The notes under the pieces were generated by a model. The model did not search any database. It had not been told where the DNA came from and was given only the letters and a program-made list of their open reading frames with translations. The translations under genes were made by a program, and so were the position numbers. From positions 60,469 through 124,468 of the forward strand of contig CAIVRH010000012.1 of the NCBI GenBank assembly GCA_903908285.1: 64,000 bases of DNA, written 5' to 3'. Positions 34,880 to 44,229 of the stretch are shown here, piece after piece. Source of the stretch: an uncultured candidate division Zixibacteria bacterium. GTDB lineage: Bacteria > Zixibacteria > MSB-5A5 > SM1-73. Numbering within the stretch: position 1 is the stretch's first letter; each line of letters begins with the position of its first letter.

Positions 34880-35650
34880 TTGTTAATCGGCACTAAGATT
34901 CTGATGGTCAATCCGGAGAATCCGGAAAAGAACGTATTGTACGAAGCGGGAAGGATATTAAAGGGGAGAGGTATCGTCTCCTTCCCCACCGAAACCGTTT
35001 ATGCTTTGGGCGCAGACGCCTACAACCAGGAGATGGTGGCAAAGATCTACCGCATCAAAAGGAGAGACCGGTCCAAACCCCTTTCCGTATTTTTAAGAGA
35101 CGCAGATGAAGCTCGTAAGGTAGTCGATTACGTCAGCCGGAATGCACAAAAGCTTATGGACAAGTATTGGCCCGGACCTTTGACTTTGGTTTTTAAATGC
35201 ACCTCGCCGAAACTCTCGGTAGTATTGGGAAAGGGGAGCAAGCTGGGCGTTCGAGTCTCCCCCAGCAAGCTGATCGACCGGTTATTGGATGTCTGCAAAT
35301 TCCCCCTCACCGCCACCAGCGCCAATATCTCCGGGAAGAAAAGCTGCGTGGCGGCAAACCGGGTGCATTATTTCTTTAACGGCAGGATAGATCTGATCTT
35401 AGACGGGGGAAGGTCGACCGTTTTCCTCCCCTCCACGGTTTTGGATGTTTCCGGTGAACAGGTCACTCTTCTCAGGGCCGGTCACATACCCATCGAGGAG
35501 ATAAAAAAGATTGTTCCCCGGATAATAATTCCAAAAGAAACCTTTACGGTCGATTGCCCGGAGAAGGCCAGGGTCAGTTCGATTGCGGAGTTCCCATCCT
35601 CCCCCCTCACCACGGAAGAAGAAGATGACAACCGGTTTAACCGGATATGA
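34880..35650 (+). CDS. Sua5/YrdC/YciO family protein (threonylcarbamoyl-AMP synthase)
   Basis: Makes threonylcarbamoyl-AMP for the t6A tRNA modification if a true Sua5/TsaC. Family blocks: GIVSFPTETVYALGADA, KIYRIKRRDRSKPLSVF (K-R-x-x-x-K-P), WPGPLTLVF, GVRVSP and TATSANISG. The frame is open back to 34748, but the domain begins after 34904. I choose TTG 34880, which has AAGGA six bases upstream; ATG 34904 is the other choice. A about 40-residue C-terminal tail after the core (acidic, LTTEEEDD) is not part of the fold. It is the third gene of the manC operon. Confidence 0.88.
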   Translation: MLIGTKILMVNPENPEKNVLYEAGRILKGRGIVSFPTETVYALGADAYNQEMVAKIYRIKRRDRSKPLSVFLRDADEARKVVDYVSRNAQKLMDKYWPGPLTLVFKCTSPKLSVVLGKGSKLGVRVSPSKLIDRLLDVCKFPLTATSANISGKKSCVAANRVHYFFNGRIDLILDGGRSTVFLPSTVLDVSGEQVTLLRAGHIPIEEIKKIVPRIIIPKETFTVDCPEKARVSSIAEFPSSPLTTEEEDDNRFNRI

Positions 35651-35711
35651 CCGATCAAAATGCCAAGCATCTTTTTTCAATAAAAATCATCCCCAAGCAT
35701 TCTGCCTGGCT

Positions 35712-35790
35712 TATCAATTTTGAATTTTGATTTGTCCGCAGGATCCAGATTCGGATAATTTTTCATTTTGCATTTTTAATTTTGAATTCG
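35712..35790. repeat. AT-rich TTTTGAATTTTGA block
   Basis: Words AATTTTGAATTTTGATTTG, GTCCGCAGGATCC and TTTTTCATTTTGCATTTTTAA. The same GTCCGCAGGATCC word appears at 45690 beside another AT-rich block. Confidence 0.5.
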
Positions 35791-35845
35791 TCTTAGTGTT
35801 TTCAATTGAAGCTCTCGGGACAACACAAAGTCTGAAAGATTATCG

Positions 35846-36763
35846 ATGAAGAGTTTTGTAAGGAAGTGGATCGTTGCCATCCGGGCGCCTTTTTTTACCG
35901 CCAGCGTCATTCCGGTTCTGGTTGGGACTGCCTTAGCCTGGAACATGACCGGGAGATTCGACTGGCTTAAGTTCATTCTGGTTTTGATCGGGGTCCCCAT
36001 GTTTAACGCCGGAACGAATTTAGCCAACGACTACTATGATCACAAAACCGGAAACGATGAAGCCAACCTCACCCCCACCCCCTTCTCCGGGGGGAGCCGG
36101 ATGATTCAAAAGGGAGTGGTCCCGCCCCGGCACATGTTGATCGGCTCCTTTGTGTTCTTTGGTTTGGGATCGGTTATCGGATTATATTTAAATGCGGTCA
36201 CCCCGGGAAATTTGATTTTGTATCTGGGTATTTTTGGACTTCTAACCGGCTTTTTCTATACCGCCACCCCTGTGCTGATCGGCTACCGGGGCATCGGGGA
36301 ATGCATAGTGGGTTTGGATCTGGGGGTTTTGGCAGTAATCGGGGCATATTATGTTCAGGCTCAGAGTTTAAATTGGTCGGTTTTTTGGATATCTCTTCCT
36401 ATCGGATTTCTGGTTGCGGCGATTCTGTATATCAACCAGTTTCCGGATTATGATGCGGATAAAGCGGTCAATAAAAAGCACCTGGTGGTGAGATTGGGAA
36501 AAAAGAAAGCGGTTTACGGTTATTATCTGTTGATCGCGGCTACCTATTTGGTGATTGCCGGGAGTGTGATTTTCAAAATAGTCACCCCCTTCGCCTTGAT
36601 TTCTTTACTGACACTGCCGATTTCTTTAGGTGCAATTAAAATCCTTAAAACCAACTACGACAAAATCACCGAGCTGATTCCCGCCCAGGCTAAAACCATC
36701 CAGACCCATCTTTTCACCGGTTTGCTCCTTTCCATCGGCTTGGTGATAGGAAGAATTCTTTAA
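35846..36763 (+). CDS. menA: UbiA-family prenyltransferase, MenA-like
   Basis: Inner-membrane prenyltransferase of 305 residues with about eight to nine hydrophobic helices. The first Asp-rich motif is NLANDYYDHKTGNDE near residue 60, the second is NQFPDYDADKA near residue 195. The N-terminus WIVAIRAPFFTASVIPVLVG and the spacing match 1,4-dihydroxy-2-naphthoate prenyltransferase (MenA) of menaquinone synthesis better than UbiA or protoheme farnesyltransferase. No other men gene is nearby. ATG 35846 has only a weak site (GAAAG). The following radical SAM gene starts 39 bp later. Confidence 0.82.
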   Translation: MKSFVRKWIVAIRAPFFTASVIPVLVGTALAWNMTGRFDWLKFILVLIGVPMFNAGTNLANDYYDHKTGNDEANLTPTPFSGGSRMIQKGVVPPRHMLIGSFVFFGLGSVIGLYLNAVTPGNLILYLGIFGLLTGFFYTATPVLIGYRGIGECIVGLDLGVLAVIGAYYVQAQSLNWSVFWISLPIGFLVAAILYINQFPDYDADKAVNKKHLVVRLGKKKAVYGYYLLIAATYLVIAGSVIFKIVTPFALISLLTLPISLGAIKILKTNYDKITELIPAQAKTIQTHLFTGLLLSIGLVIGRIL

Positions 36764-36802
36764 AATCGCCCTCCTGCACTAACGTAAATACCATGATGTT
36801 TT

Positions 36803-38581
36803 ATGACTGATTTAATTCTCCTGCATCCTCCCAGCATTTACGATTTCCGGAAGCGCTCCGTCATGTGGGGACCGATAAGCGACGTGATCCCCTCCACCCC
36901 TATCTTTGACATGTACCCGTTGGGCTTCGTCAGTATGTCTCAATACTTGACCCGGTATGGTCACAATGTGCGGATCATAAATGTGGCTTATAAGATGCTC
37001 GCCAATCCCAACTATGATGCGGAAAAGGAGATCAAAAATCTAAAGACCAAAGCTTTTGGTATCGACCTGCATTGGCTTCCTCATGCTCAGGGGAGTTTGG
37101 AATTAGCCCGGATAGTGAAAAAGTATCACCCCCAAACTCCGGTGATCTTTGGAGGATTATCCTCCACTTATTTTCATGAGGAGCTGATTACCTACCCTCA
37201 AGTGGATTTCGTCCTGCGCGGCGACTCGACCGAGGTACCTCTTCTGCAATTGCTATCTGCATTGAAGAATGGAACAAGCCTCGCTAGCATACCGAATTTA
37301 ACCTACAAGGAAAATGGAAACATAAGGATCAATCCCACCAGCTGGGTGCCGGATGACATAAATCCGTTTACGCTGGATTATGCTCACATCATCCGCTCTA
37401 CCATAAAGAACCGGGATTTCTCCGGGTTTATCCCCTTTTACGGATGGCAGGAATATCCCATCACCGCCATCTTCACTTGCCGCGGCTGCACTTATCACTG
37501 CGGCACCTGCGGAGGATCACAGGATACTTACCGGCAATTCTCCTCCCGGCAAAAACCGGCTTACCGCGATCCGGAATTGATCGTCTCCGACCTCCTCCAA
37601 ATTTCCCGCTATTTCAAAGGACCCATATTTATCCTGGGGGATATCTTCCAGCCGGGGGAGGAATACGCTCAAAAGCTCTTGGATTTGCTTAAGAAACAGA
37701 AGGTGGATAATCATATCGTTCTCGAATTTTTCGATATCCCACCGGTTGAATATTTTGATAAAATAACAGATTCCATTCCCCATTTCAACATCCAGCTTTC
37801 TCCGGAGACGCACGATCCCAAAATCCGAAACGCTTTCGGGCGGCCATATGATAATCAGCGGATGGAGGGGATGATCGAAGAAATGTTGAAGCGGGGGTGT
37901 AATAAGCTCGACCTCTTCTTCATGATCGGCATTCCGGGTCAGGATGTCAAATCGGTCATGGACACAGTCGATTATATCGATCACCTTCTGGGCAAATTCG
38001 GCCAGACTAAGAAACTGTTTCCTTTCATTTCCCCCCTGGCACCTTTCTTGGATCCGGGAAGCAACGCCTTTGAGAACCCGGAGAAATTTGGCTATAAACT
38101 TTTCTCCCATACTTTGGAAGAACACCGAAAGGCATTGCTCCAGCCCAGTTGGAAACAGATGCTCAATTATGAGACCAAATGGATGAACAGGGATCAAATT
38201 GTGGAGAGCACTTATCAGGCTGCGTTGAAGCTGAACCGGATAAAACTCAAGTACGGATTGATCAAAGAGATGAAATCAGAAGAGATGGAGAAGAGGATAA
38301 TACAAGCACAAAACCTCATCCGGGCGATTGATGAACAGATAGAGAAGGGGATGGTAACGGTCGATTGTTCGAATGCCGGATCACTGCAGCTTTCCACCAT
38401 TTGCGATAAAGACGAGCTTAAATGGCCAGTGAGGCTTTTGAAGTTTGATATCCGTCACGGATCATTGAAGATCTTATCTCTTTTGAGGATGAGGAATATT
38501 TTGGGCTTGATTCTCTGGGGGGATAGATCGAAGATTAAATCGTCCACGGTCGACAGTCCGCAGTCCGCCACAAAAAAATAA
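36803..38581 (+). CDS. B12-binding radical SAM protein
   Basis: 592-residue class B-type radical SAM enzyme. The N-terminal about 150 residues look like a cobalamin-binding Rossmann domain (PLGFVSMSQYLTRYGHNVRI, then PVIFGGLSSTYFHEEL). The cluster motif is CTYHCGTC near residue 230, preceded by TCRG. The rest is a TIM-barrel part with the FMIGIPGQD block. Many relatives act in methylation or hopanoid/lipid tailoring, but the substrate is unknown. The last about 15 residues (SSTVDSPQSATKK) are translated from the 30-nt GTCC repeat at 38542-38571, so the native C-terminus ended a little earlier. Confidence 0.85.
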   Translation: MTDLILLHPPSIYDFRKRSVMWGPISDVIPSTPIFDMYPLGFVSMSQYLTRYGHNVRIINVAYKMLANPNYDAEKEIKNLKTKAFGIDLHWLPHAQGSLELARIVKKYHPQTPVIFGGLSSTYFHEELITYPQVDFVLRGDSTEVPLLQLLSALKNGTSLASIPNLTYKENGNIRINPTSWVPDDINPFTLDYAHIIRSTIKNRDFSGFIPFYGWQEYPITAIFTCRGCTYHCGTCGGSQDTYRQFSSRQKPAYRDPELIVSDLLQISRYFKGPIFILGDIFQPGEEYAQKLLDLLKKQKVDNHIVLEFFDIPPVEYFDKITDSIPHFNIQLSPETHDPKIRNAFGRPYDNQRMEGMIEEMLKRGCNKLDLFFMIGIPGQDVKSVMDTVDYIDHLLGKFGQTKKLFPFISPLAPFLDPGSNAFENPEKFGYKLFSHTLEEHRKALLQPSWKQMLNYETKWMNRDQIVESTYQAALKLNRIKLKYGLIKEMKSEEMEKRIIQAQNLIRAIDEQIEKGMVTVDCSNAGSLQLSTICDKDELKWPVRLLKFDIRHGSLKILSLLRMRNILGLILWGDRSKIKSSTVDSPQSATKK

Positions 38582-38622
38582 AGCGGAATTACGTCCGTCG
38601 TCTGTTGACCGTTGTCCATCGC
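38542..38622. repeat. Two direct copies of the 30-nt GTCC repeat
   Basis: Units 38542-38571 and 38593-38622, each exactly 30 nt, starting GTCC and ending GCCAC or ATCGC, with GTC repeated about every ten bases. The first is inside the radical SAM reading frame. Confidence 0.75.
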
Positions 38623-38667
38623 AAAACCATAAAACAATTTCATTCGGTTTTCACCAAATAATATTCT

Positions 38668-38728
38668 AATCGCGTAGCAGAGGCTTTACGCTTAGTCCTG
38701 AGCTTGACGAAGGATGCCTCTGCGGTTA
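38668..38728. repeat. GTAG-headed palindrome with TCCTGAGC-GAAGGA core
   Basis: GTAGCAGAGGC...GCCTCTGC closes a stem around CTTAGTCCTGAGCTTGACGAAGGAT. The rest of the 458-bp gap to 39039 is AT-rich, with tandem TAGGCATT words near 38820-38850, and holds no gene. Confidence 0.65.
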
Positions 38729-39039
38729 ACTGTCGATTTCGTTTTGCTGTGGAACCTCCAAGGCTTCGTTCAAGGTTATATTCGTGAAAAAGACAAAAAA
38801 GACAGAATCTTGTGAATTATTAGGCATTTATAGGCAAACTTAGGCATTCTTAGCAGATCAAGAATTGCGATTCTTGTTGTAATTCATTTGAGTTCTGCAA
38901 CATACATGGAATCACTTTTCCAACTTCTGACCAATAGAAGCATTTCATTGTATAGTAACTACATACAAAAAGACAAAATCACAACTTTTTTGCGTGAAAA
39001 CATTAACAAGAACTTATAATAAATGAAACCTGAAATAAC

Positions 39040-40209
39040 TTAGAGTCTGCGAAACACATATTCTCTGCACATTCTATCCGGAAAAGCATAGACGCCTCTT
39101 TCTTTTCTAAGCAAGAGGTTTTTGGAGACCAATCGAATAAGATACTTATTAACAGTTCCAGCAGAAAACCGTTTCATTTTGCCAGTAATGGCATAGCTCT
39201 CATATGGTCCACTTTGTTCAGAAAGCGCCTTTAGCACTTCCGCTTCTGATGGGCTAGCTTCGTTATACAGATGGTCTAATAGGATGTCTCCGAGTTGGGT
39301 AATTGCCATGTCAAGCGAGACTTCCCAGCTATCTTCGGATACCTTTCCCGCGATCTGATTATCGTAAAGAAAACTACATAAAACCTGTAGTTCATAAGGA
39401 TGCCCTTCGCTATATTCATAAACTCGCCTCTTAATTGCTTCATCAAAGACCACACCTGTTGAGTGCAGGGTCTGATCCAAAACCTTGAGTGTTTCTTCCA
39501 AATCCAGCCGTCCCAATTTGATTATAGGTGTGAAATAACGTCCAATAGGATGGTGTTTTTTTAAGAACTGTGCCCAAGCAACGGGAGTACTTGCTAAAAT
39601 AAAAAGGAATCCCGTTTCCTTGATAATAGTGTCATCATTTAGTACATTCTTTATTATTGTGAGATAACCTGAAATGTGCTGGTAATTTTGCACATCATCT
39701 AAAAGAACAACTAAGACTTCAGTTTCGCTTTTTACTGAGTGCCATAGGTTTATCAGCGCATCAAGTAGGATAACCTGTGGATCCCCTTTCAGTTCATTCT
39801 TGTCCGGTAATTGCACTCCGCCGCCAACTAAGGGTAGATTGATTCCGATCCCTCCAAGTGAATTTATGAAGTTTTTCAGCGTTTGGTATTTTATCGGTAT
39901 GCTTTTGGGAATCTGAGAAATCAAATTCACTGTTGCTGTGATGAACTCGTCCTGCTGTTGGAATTCCCTAATCGGGAGATAAGAGGCTAACACCTTATTG
40001 GATTGGGCAATTTTCTTAAATTCTCTTAGTAGAGATGTCTTGCCAATCCCCCATTCTCCGAGAACAAGAAAATGGTCGAATCTCCTCAACTTGATAGCAT
40101 CATCCAACTTGCGTTTGAAGATTTCAATCTCTTTATCTCTTCCGACAAAAACCCGCGGATCGATTCCAGATTTTGGGGTAAATGGATTTGGCTGAATCGA
40201 ATTCTTCAT
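39040..40209 (-). CDS. Stand-alone AAA ATPase with C-terminal winged helix
   Basis: 389-residue P-loop ATPase. Walker A is LGEWGIGKTSLL near residue 48; Walker B is VLVVLLDDVQN near residue 166; sensor-1 region is LFILASTPVAW. A C-terminal winged-helix part (about 320-389, with SEAEVLKALSEQSGPY) follows. This is the plan of archaeal-type AAA_16/Orc1-Cdc6-like or STAND ATPases. ATG 40209 is chosen over 40224 because AGGAGGTGAT directly precedes it. The gene is AT-richer than its neighbours and shares no function with GalT next to it, so it may be a transferred gene. Function is unknown. Confidence 0.75.
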   Translation of the reverse strand: MKNSIQPNPFTPKSGIDPRVFVGRDKEIEIFKRKLDDAIKLRRFDHFLVLGEWGIGKTSLLREFKKIAQSNKVLASYLPIREFQQQDEFITATVNLISQIPKSIPIKYQTLKNFINSLGGIGINLPLVGGGVQLPDKNELKGDPQVILLDALINLWHSVKSETEVLVVLLDDVQNYQHISGYLTIIKNVLNDDTIIKETGFLFILASTPVAWAQFLKKHHPIGRYFTPIIKLGRLDLEETLKVLDQTLHSTGVVFDEAIKRRVYEYSEGHPYELQVLCSFLYDNQIAGKVSEDSWEVSLDMAITQLGDILLDHLYNEASPSEAEVLKALSEQSGPYESYAITGKMKRFSAGTVNKYLIRLVSKNLLLRKERGVYAFPDRMCREYVFRRL

Positions 40210-40294
40210 ATCACCTCCTGACATTTTCTTAGTTTGGTGTCGAACAGGTTTTCGACCGATGGCTGGCAGGCATGTTCAACCTGCGATCATTTTC

Positions 40295-40324
40295 GCGGCG
40301 GACGACGGTCGGAGGACTGCGGAC
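40295..40324. repeat. 30-nt GTCC repeat, reverse orientation
   Basis: Single reverse copy of the 30-nt repeat in the 120-bp gap between galT and the AAA ATPase gene, ending 6 bp before the galT stop. Confidence 0.7.
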
Positions 40325-40329
40325 GGATT

Positions 40330-41331
40330 TTATTCCCGCATGAACTTCGCCGTCTCCTCCGGCAGGCTGGTATTGATATAAACGCCCGAGCCTAATTCAA
40401 AACCCGCGGGTGTGGTTAACCGGGGTAAAATCTGAATGTACCAGTGATAATAATCCTCTTGGGTGTCCTTGATGGGGGCGGTGCGGAAGATGAGATTGTA
40501 ATCCGGGTCGCCCAGCCGGTCATACATCTTTCTTAAGACCCTTCTTAATACCGAAGCCATCGACTTGACTTCACTTTCGCTTGCGCTGCCGAAACAAGCA
40601 TTGTGTTTTTTAGGAATAATCCAGGTCTCAAACGGAGCACGCGAGGCAAAAGGATGGAATGCCACGAATTTTTCATTCTCCAGAATTATCCTTTTCTTGG
40701 CCTTGATCTCCTCCTGCATCATGTCGCAGAAGACGCAGGTGCCGTGATCGTCATAGTAACTCATAGCCTCCTCCAAAGGATGCCGGATGCTGGCAGGAAT
40801 CAACGGGAGAGCGATAACCTGTATATGGGGGTGCTTTAGTGAGGTCCCGGCGGAGACTCCATGGTTCCTGAAAATCATGATCAGCTTAAACCTTCGGTCT
40901 TTTTCCAAAAATAAATATCTTCTCCAACAGACTAAGCATACCTCCTCTGCCTGTTTCAAACTCAGGGTTGCAAATATCTGATTATGCCGGGGAGTTTCGA
41001 TGATCACCTCGTGTTTTCCCACCCCCAAAGCCGTTCTGAAGAATCCTCCGGTGATCTTTACCATTTTCTCCGTCGGCTCCAGCGCCGGGAATTTGTTAGT
41101 TATCACCCTGACCCTCCAACCCGGTTGGTCGGGGCGGGAGTTTCTTTGGCGGAGGGAATAGACCTCCGGGGGGGTCTTTTTTTCATTCCCCGGGCAAAAC
41201 GGGCAAAGGGGGTCAAAGGGAGGGATTTTCGGCTTCTCCGACTTCACCAGAAACTGTTGGGGTCTTTTGGCTCTTTCTGTGGCAAGGATGATCCATTCCT
41301 TGGTGGCTCGGTTTAATCTGAACTCCGACAT
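40330..41331 (-). CDS. galT: Galactose-1-phosphate uridylyltransferase
   Basis: HIT-superfamily enzyme exchanging UMP between UDP-glucose and galactose-1-phosphate (Leloir pathway), or a related nucleotidyltransferase. The catalytic HPH is in SLKHPHIQV. Zinc-type pairs are CPFCPGNE and CVFCDMM. The C-terminal half has FETWIIPKKH. 333 residues is normal for the bacterial type. AAGGAG precedes ATG 41331. It follows the potassium channel gene by 19 bp, so it is in the same minus-strand run. Confidence 0.9.
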   Translation of the reverse strand: MSEFRLNRATKEWIILATERAKRPQQFLVKSEKPKIPPFDPLCPFCPGNEKKTPPEVYSLRQRNSRPDQPGWRVRVITNKFPALEPTEKMVKITGGFFRTALGVGKHEVIIETPRHNQIFATLSLKQAEEVCLVCWRRYLFLEKDRRFKLIMIFRNHGVSAGTSLKHPHIQVIALPLIPASIRHPLEEAMSYYDDHGTCVFCDMMQEEIKAKKRIILENEKFVAFHPFASRAPFETWIIPKKHNACFGSASESEVKSMASVLRRVLRKMYDRLGDPDYNLIFRTAPIKDTQEDYYHWYIQILPRLTTPAGFELGSGVYINTSLPEETAKFMRE

Positions 41332-41350
41332 GGCTTTTCTCCTTTTTGGA

Positions 41351-42352
41351 TTAATTTCCGCCGGTCAGCTCTTCTAATTTTTCCAGATTCTTTCGCGGAC
41401 CGATGACGATCAGAATATCCCCGGACTCGATGAGCGTTTCGGGCGAGGGATTGAAGAAGACCTCCCGGCCTGTTTTTCTGATCCCCACTATGGTAACCCC
41501 CAGGTCGTGGCGAATGGGACAGACCTTGACGGTAGAATTAACCAGGGGAGAGCCGGTTTTCACCTCTATCTCTTCGATGAAGAAATCCGTTTTCTGGTCG
41601 TCGGTGACGACATTCATAAAATCCACTAAATTGGGCTGCAGCGCGGTCAGCGCCATCCGGATGCCGCCGATTTTGTGGGGGGAGACCACTTTATTGGCGC
41701 CTGCCCGCAAAAGTTTTTTCTCCCCGTCGTCCGATTCCGCCCGGGCGGTGATATAAAGCTGAGGATTAAGCTGGCGGGCGGAAAGAACGATGAACACGCT
41801 GTCTGCCTCGTTGATCACGGCGGTGATCAGACCTTTGGCCCGCTGGATGCCCGCATCGATCAATGTCTGATCGTGGGTGGAGTCACCCTGAACAAAAAGG
41901 AAACAGTCCATGTTTGCCTGCTCGACTCTTTGCGGATTCCTGTCGACCACTACGAAGGAGACTCCTCTGGCGCACAATTCCTGGGCGATTCTCCTTCCCA
42001 CCCGTCCGAACCCGCACACTATATAATGATCTTTTAATTCTTTTAAGCCTTTTTGCATTTTTCTTCTCCCTAAATGCCTTTTGATTTCACCTTCCACCAC
42101 CATCCGGGCAATCACGCTCAAAGTGTAAGCCACTCCCGCCACTCCCATCATTACCAAAACCATGGTGAAAATTTTTCCTGCCGGGGAAAGAGGATGAACC
42201 TCTCCAAATCCCACGGTGGTAAGGGTAATCACCGTCATGTAAAGGGAATCCAAGAGAGACCATTTTTCTATGACGGAATATCCCAAAGTGCCGAAGGCAA
42301 TTACCGCCGCTAAAATCAACACCACGATTTTAAACTTTTTTTCGAAATCCAA
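41351..42352 (-). CDS. RCK-domain potassium channel (MthK-like)
   Basis: Inner-membrane two-helix K+ channel with cytoplasmic ligand-gated RCK domains. The first helix is about residues 8-28; the pore has LTTVGFGEVHPL (selectivity filter TVGFG); the second helix is FTMVLVMMGVAGVAYTLSVI. The RCK-N Rossmann loop is IVCGFGRVGRRIAQEL, and an RCK-C domain ends the protein. I choose TTG 42352 because AAAGGAG lies four bases before it; the frame also allows GTG 42379 without a good site. It may work with the neighbouring CPA2 antiporter in K+/pH homeostasis. Confidence 0.88.
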   Translation of the reverse strand: MDFEKKFKIVVLILAAVIAFGTLGYSVIEKWSLLDSLYMTVITLTTVGFGEVHPLSPAGKIFTMVLVMMGVAGVAYTLSVIARMVVEGEIKRHLGRRKMQKGLKELKDHYIVCGFGRVGRRIAQELCARGVSFVVVDRNPQRVEQANMDCFLFVQGDSTHDQTLIDAGIQRAKGLITAVINEADSVFIVLSARQLNPQLYITARAESDDGEKKLLRAGANKVVSPHKIGGIRMALTALQPNLVDFMNVVTDDQKTDFFIEEIEVKTGSPLVNSTVKVCPIRHDLGVTIVGIRKTGREVFFNPSPETLIESGDILIVIGPRKNLEKLEELTGGN

Positions 42353-42463
42353 GTTTCTCCTTTCTAACCTAAGCTTCACCCGCTTGAGTTTTTGTAAATA
42401 TCTTTGTAAAATTCTAGAAATCCGAAACCAAACTGCCCACTTCGAAATTCCACTAATGGTGTG

Positions 42464-44188
42464 TTATTCCTTCTCCAATACTCTGATAAAAGCATTTTGC
42501 CTAACCGGGTCTGAATTATGATCAAAATAATACTGCTTGAAAAAACCGTAATCTTTGAGAATTTTAGCCTGCGGTATAGAGGGCATTTTGCCGATATAGT
42601 CATCCAGTAATTCTTCAAAATCCACAAACCTTACTTCTCCAAACCTTTTCAAATCTCTCATCAGGCTCAGGTTATAGACCACCACGGTGCCTGTAACCCC
42701 GCCAAAATCTATCTCCGTCAGGCCACCGGAGGAGGGGGAATCCGACAATCCAAAGGTAAAGTTCACCCCCCTTCTAAGAAGATAATCCCGCGGAGCCACC
42801 CTTTCGTGACCGGGTCTCGTCCGTTTGGTTATCCGCAGATGCGCCAGATACTCATCGGTTAATCCGCCTTCCCCCTCTATGACTGTTGGAAACTCAGCAT
42901 AGTATGCTAACATGGCTTGGGCTCCGAATATGACCACCTGAGCCTTCGTGTCTTTTAAGTACTTTTTCAAAACCCTCCCTCTCTGCCTTGCCTCTTCTAT
43001 CTTGGACTTGGGATAAAAATACCTTTCGTCCACTATTTTGCTTGAGACTGATCTGATCTGGTCTGGATTCCAGTGAAAATAAGTAGCCAGGCACACCGCT
43101 GCTGCAAAGGGGATCAGATATTTTTTGGTTAATATCCGGTTGGCAAATATCTCCATCAAAAAAAACAGGAAAGGAGTTATCGGTATGAAAAACCGCCCAA
43201 ACATGAAATCGCCGCCCACCCGGACTAAGTAAAGAGTGAAAATCACCGAGAATAGCAGGCTTAACAAAACCGAATTCTGCATGGGGTTGAAACGGAGCGG
43301 AAAACGGGTTGTTTTCCTCCAGCTGTTTCTAACTTTGATCAGAGCGATTACCCCTAATACCGGAAGCAAAATAAATACATAATAGGCTTTGAAATAAAGG
43401 ATCAAATAGCGCCATCCCTGACTCCACCAGGCTAAGTATGCGGATTTGGCATAGTAGGTGTTGGGAAACGGGTAGCCATAATTTCGATAACGAAGAATGT
43501 AGTAGGGGACAAAAATAAGAATCAGCGGGAGCAGAAAGTACCATATTCTCTTTGGTATAGACGAAGCAGTCAGTATCAGGAACAGAAACGAGACTCCATA
43601 AAATATAAACCCGTCCGGTCGGGTCAGCATGACTAAAACAAACACCAAACCGGTCAGAAGAAATCCCCTCCTGCTTTTGGAAAATATCAGACCAGCGAAT
43701 CCTAAACTGACCAGAAAAGTGAAAAACGATGTTTCCAACCCTCCGGTGGCAAACTCTCTGAAGTGCGCGTGTACCAGCAAACACAGGGCTGTTAGAGGTA
43801 TGAATAATCCATAAGGAGTGCTTTCTTTAAAAAAACGCCAGCTGATGTATATAAATAGTAGTATGGTCAGGACGAAACTCACCAGTCCCAAAGCGTTGGT
43901 TGTGTGGATCGGGTCCAGCTTCAATTCCATGCCCAAAGCAACAAGCATGGTCCATAAAAAATTGGAATAGCCCTCCACCTTCTCCCCTGCATTATAGACC
44001 AATCCCTTACCTTCGACTAAATTCTGGGCATATCTGAATGAGATGAAGGCATCGTCCCCGGTCCATGATTTGGCGATGGCGCCGTAAAGACCTAAGAAGA
44101 ATATGATGATAATCAGAGATAGGGAAACATAGAAGCCCGGCCCCTTCCCGGAGAATTCAAATAATGATTTGTGCTGGATATTGGACAT
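42464..44188 (-). CDS. GT-C type membrane glycosyltransferase
   Basis: 574-residue polytopic membrane protein with about ten to eleven hydrophobic helices in residues 20-400 and a soluble C-terminal domain. After the first helix comes GDDAFISFRYAQNLVEGKGL and then KVEGYSNFLWT, the signature loop (D-D-x-x-I-x-x-R-Y-A-x-N, V-E-G-Y-x-N-F-L-W) of a lipid-sugar dependent GT-C family. It should transfer a sugar from a polyprenyl carrier on the periplasmic side. Donor and acceptor are unknown. No clear Shine-Dalgarno site precedes ATG 44188. It lies between antiporter and channel genes with short gaps. Confidence 0.82.
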   Translation of the reverse strand: MSNIQHKSLFEFSGKGPGFYVSLSLIIIIFFLGLYGAIAKSWTGDDAFISFRYAQNLVEGKGLVYNAGEKVEGYSNFLWTMLVALGMELKLDPIHTTNALGLVSFVLTILLFIYISWRFFKESTPYGLFIPLTALCLLVHAHFREFATGGLETSFFTFLVSLGFAGLIFSKSRRGFLLTGLVFVLVMLTRPDGFIFYGVSFLFLILTASSIPKRIWYFLLPLILIFVPYYILRYRNYGYPFPNTYYAKSAYLAWWSQGWRYLILYFKAYYVFILLPVLGVIALIKVRNSWRKTTRFPLRFNPMQNSVLLSLLFSVIFTLYLVRVGGDFMFGRFFIPITPFLFFLMEIFANRILTKKYLIPFAAAVCLATYFHWNPDQIRSVSSKIVDERYFYPKSKIEEARQRGRVLKKYLKDTKAQVVIFGAQAMLAYYAEFPTVIEGEGGLTDEYLAHLRITKRTRPGHERVAPRDYLLRRGVNFTFGLSDSPSSGGLTEIDFGGVTGTVVVYNLSLMRDLKRFGEVRFVDFEELLDDYIGKMPSIPQAKILKDYGFFKQYYFDHNSDPVRQNAFIRVLEKE

Positions 44189-44229
44189 AGGAAAATTCTA
44201 TTGCCTGTAAAAAAAATATCCCCCTCACC

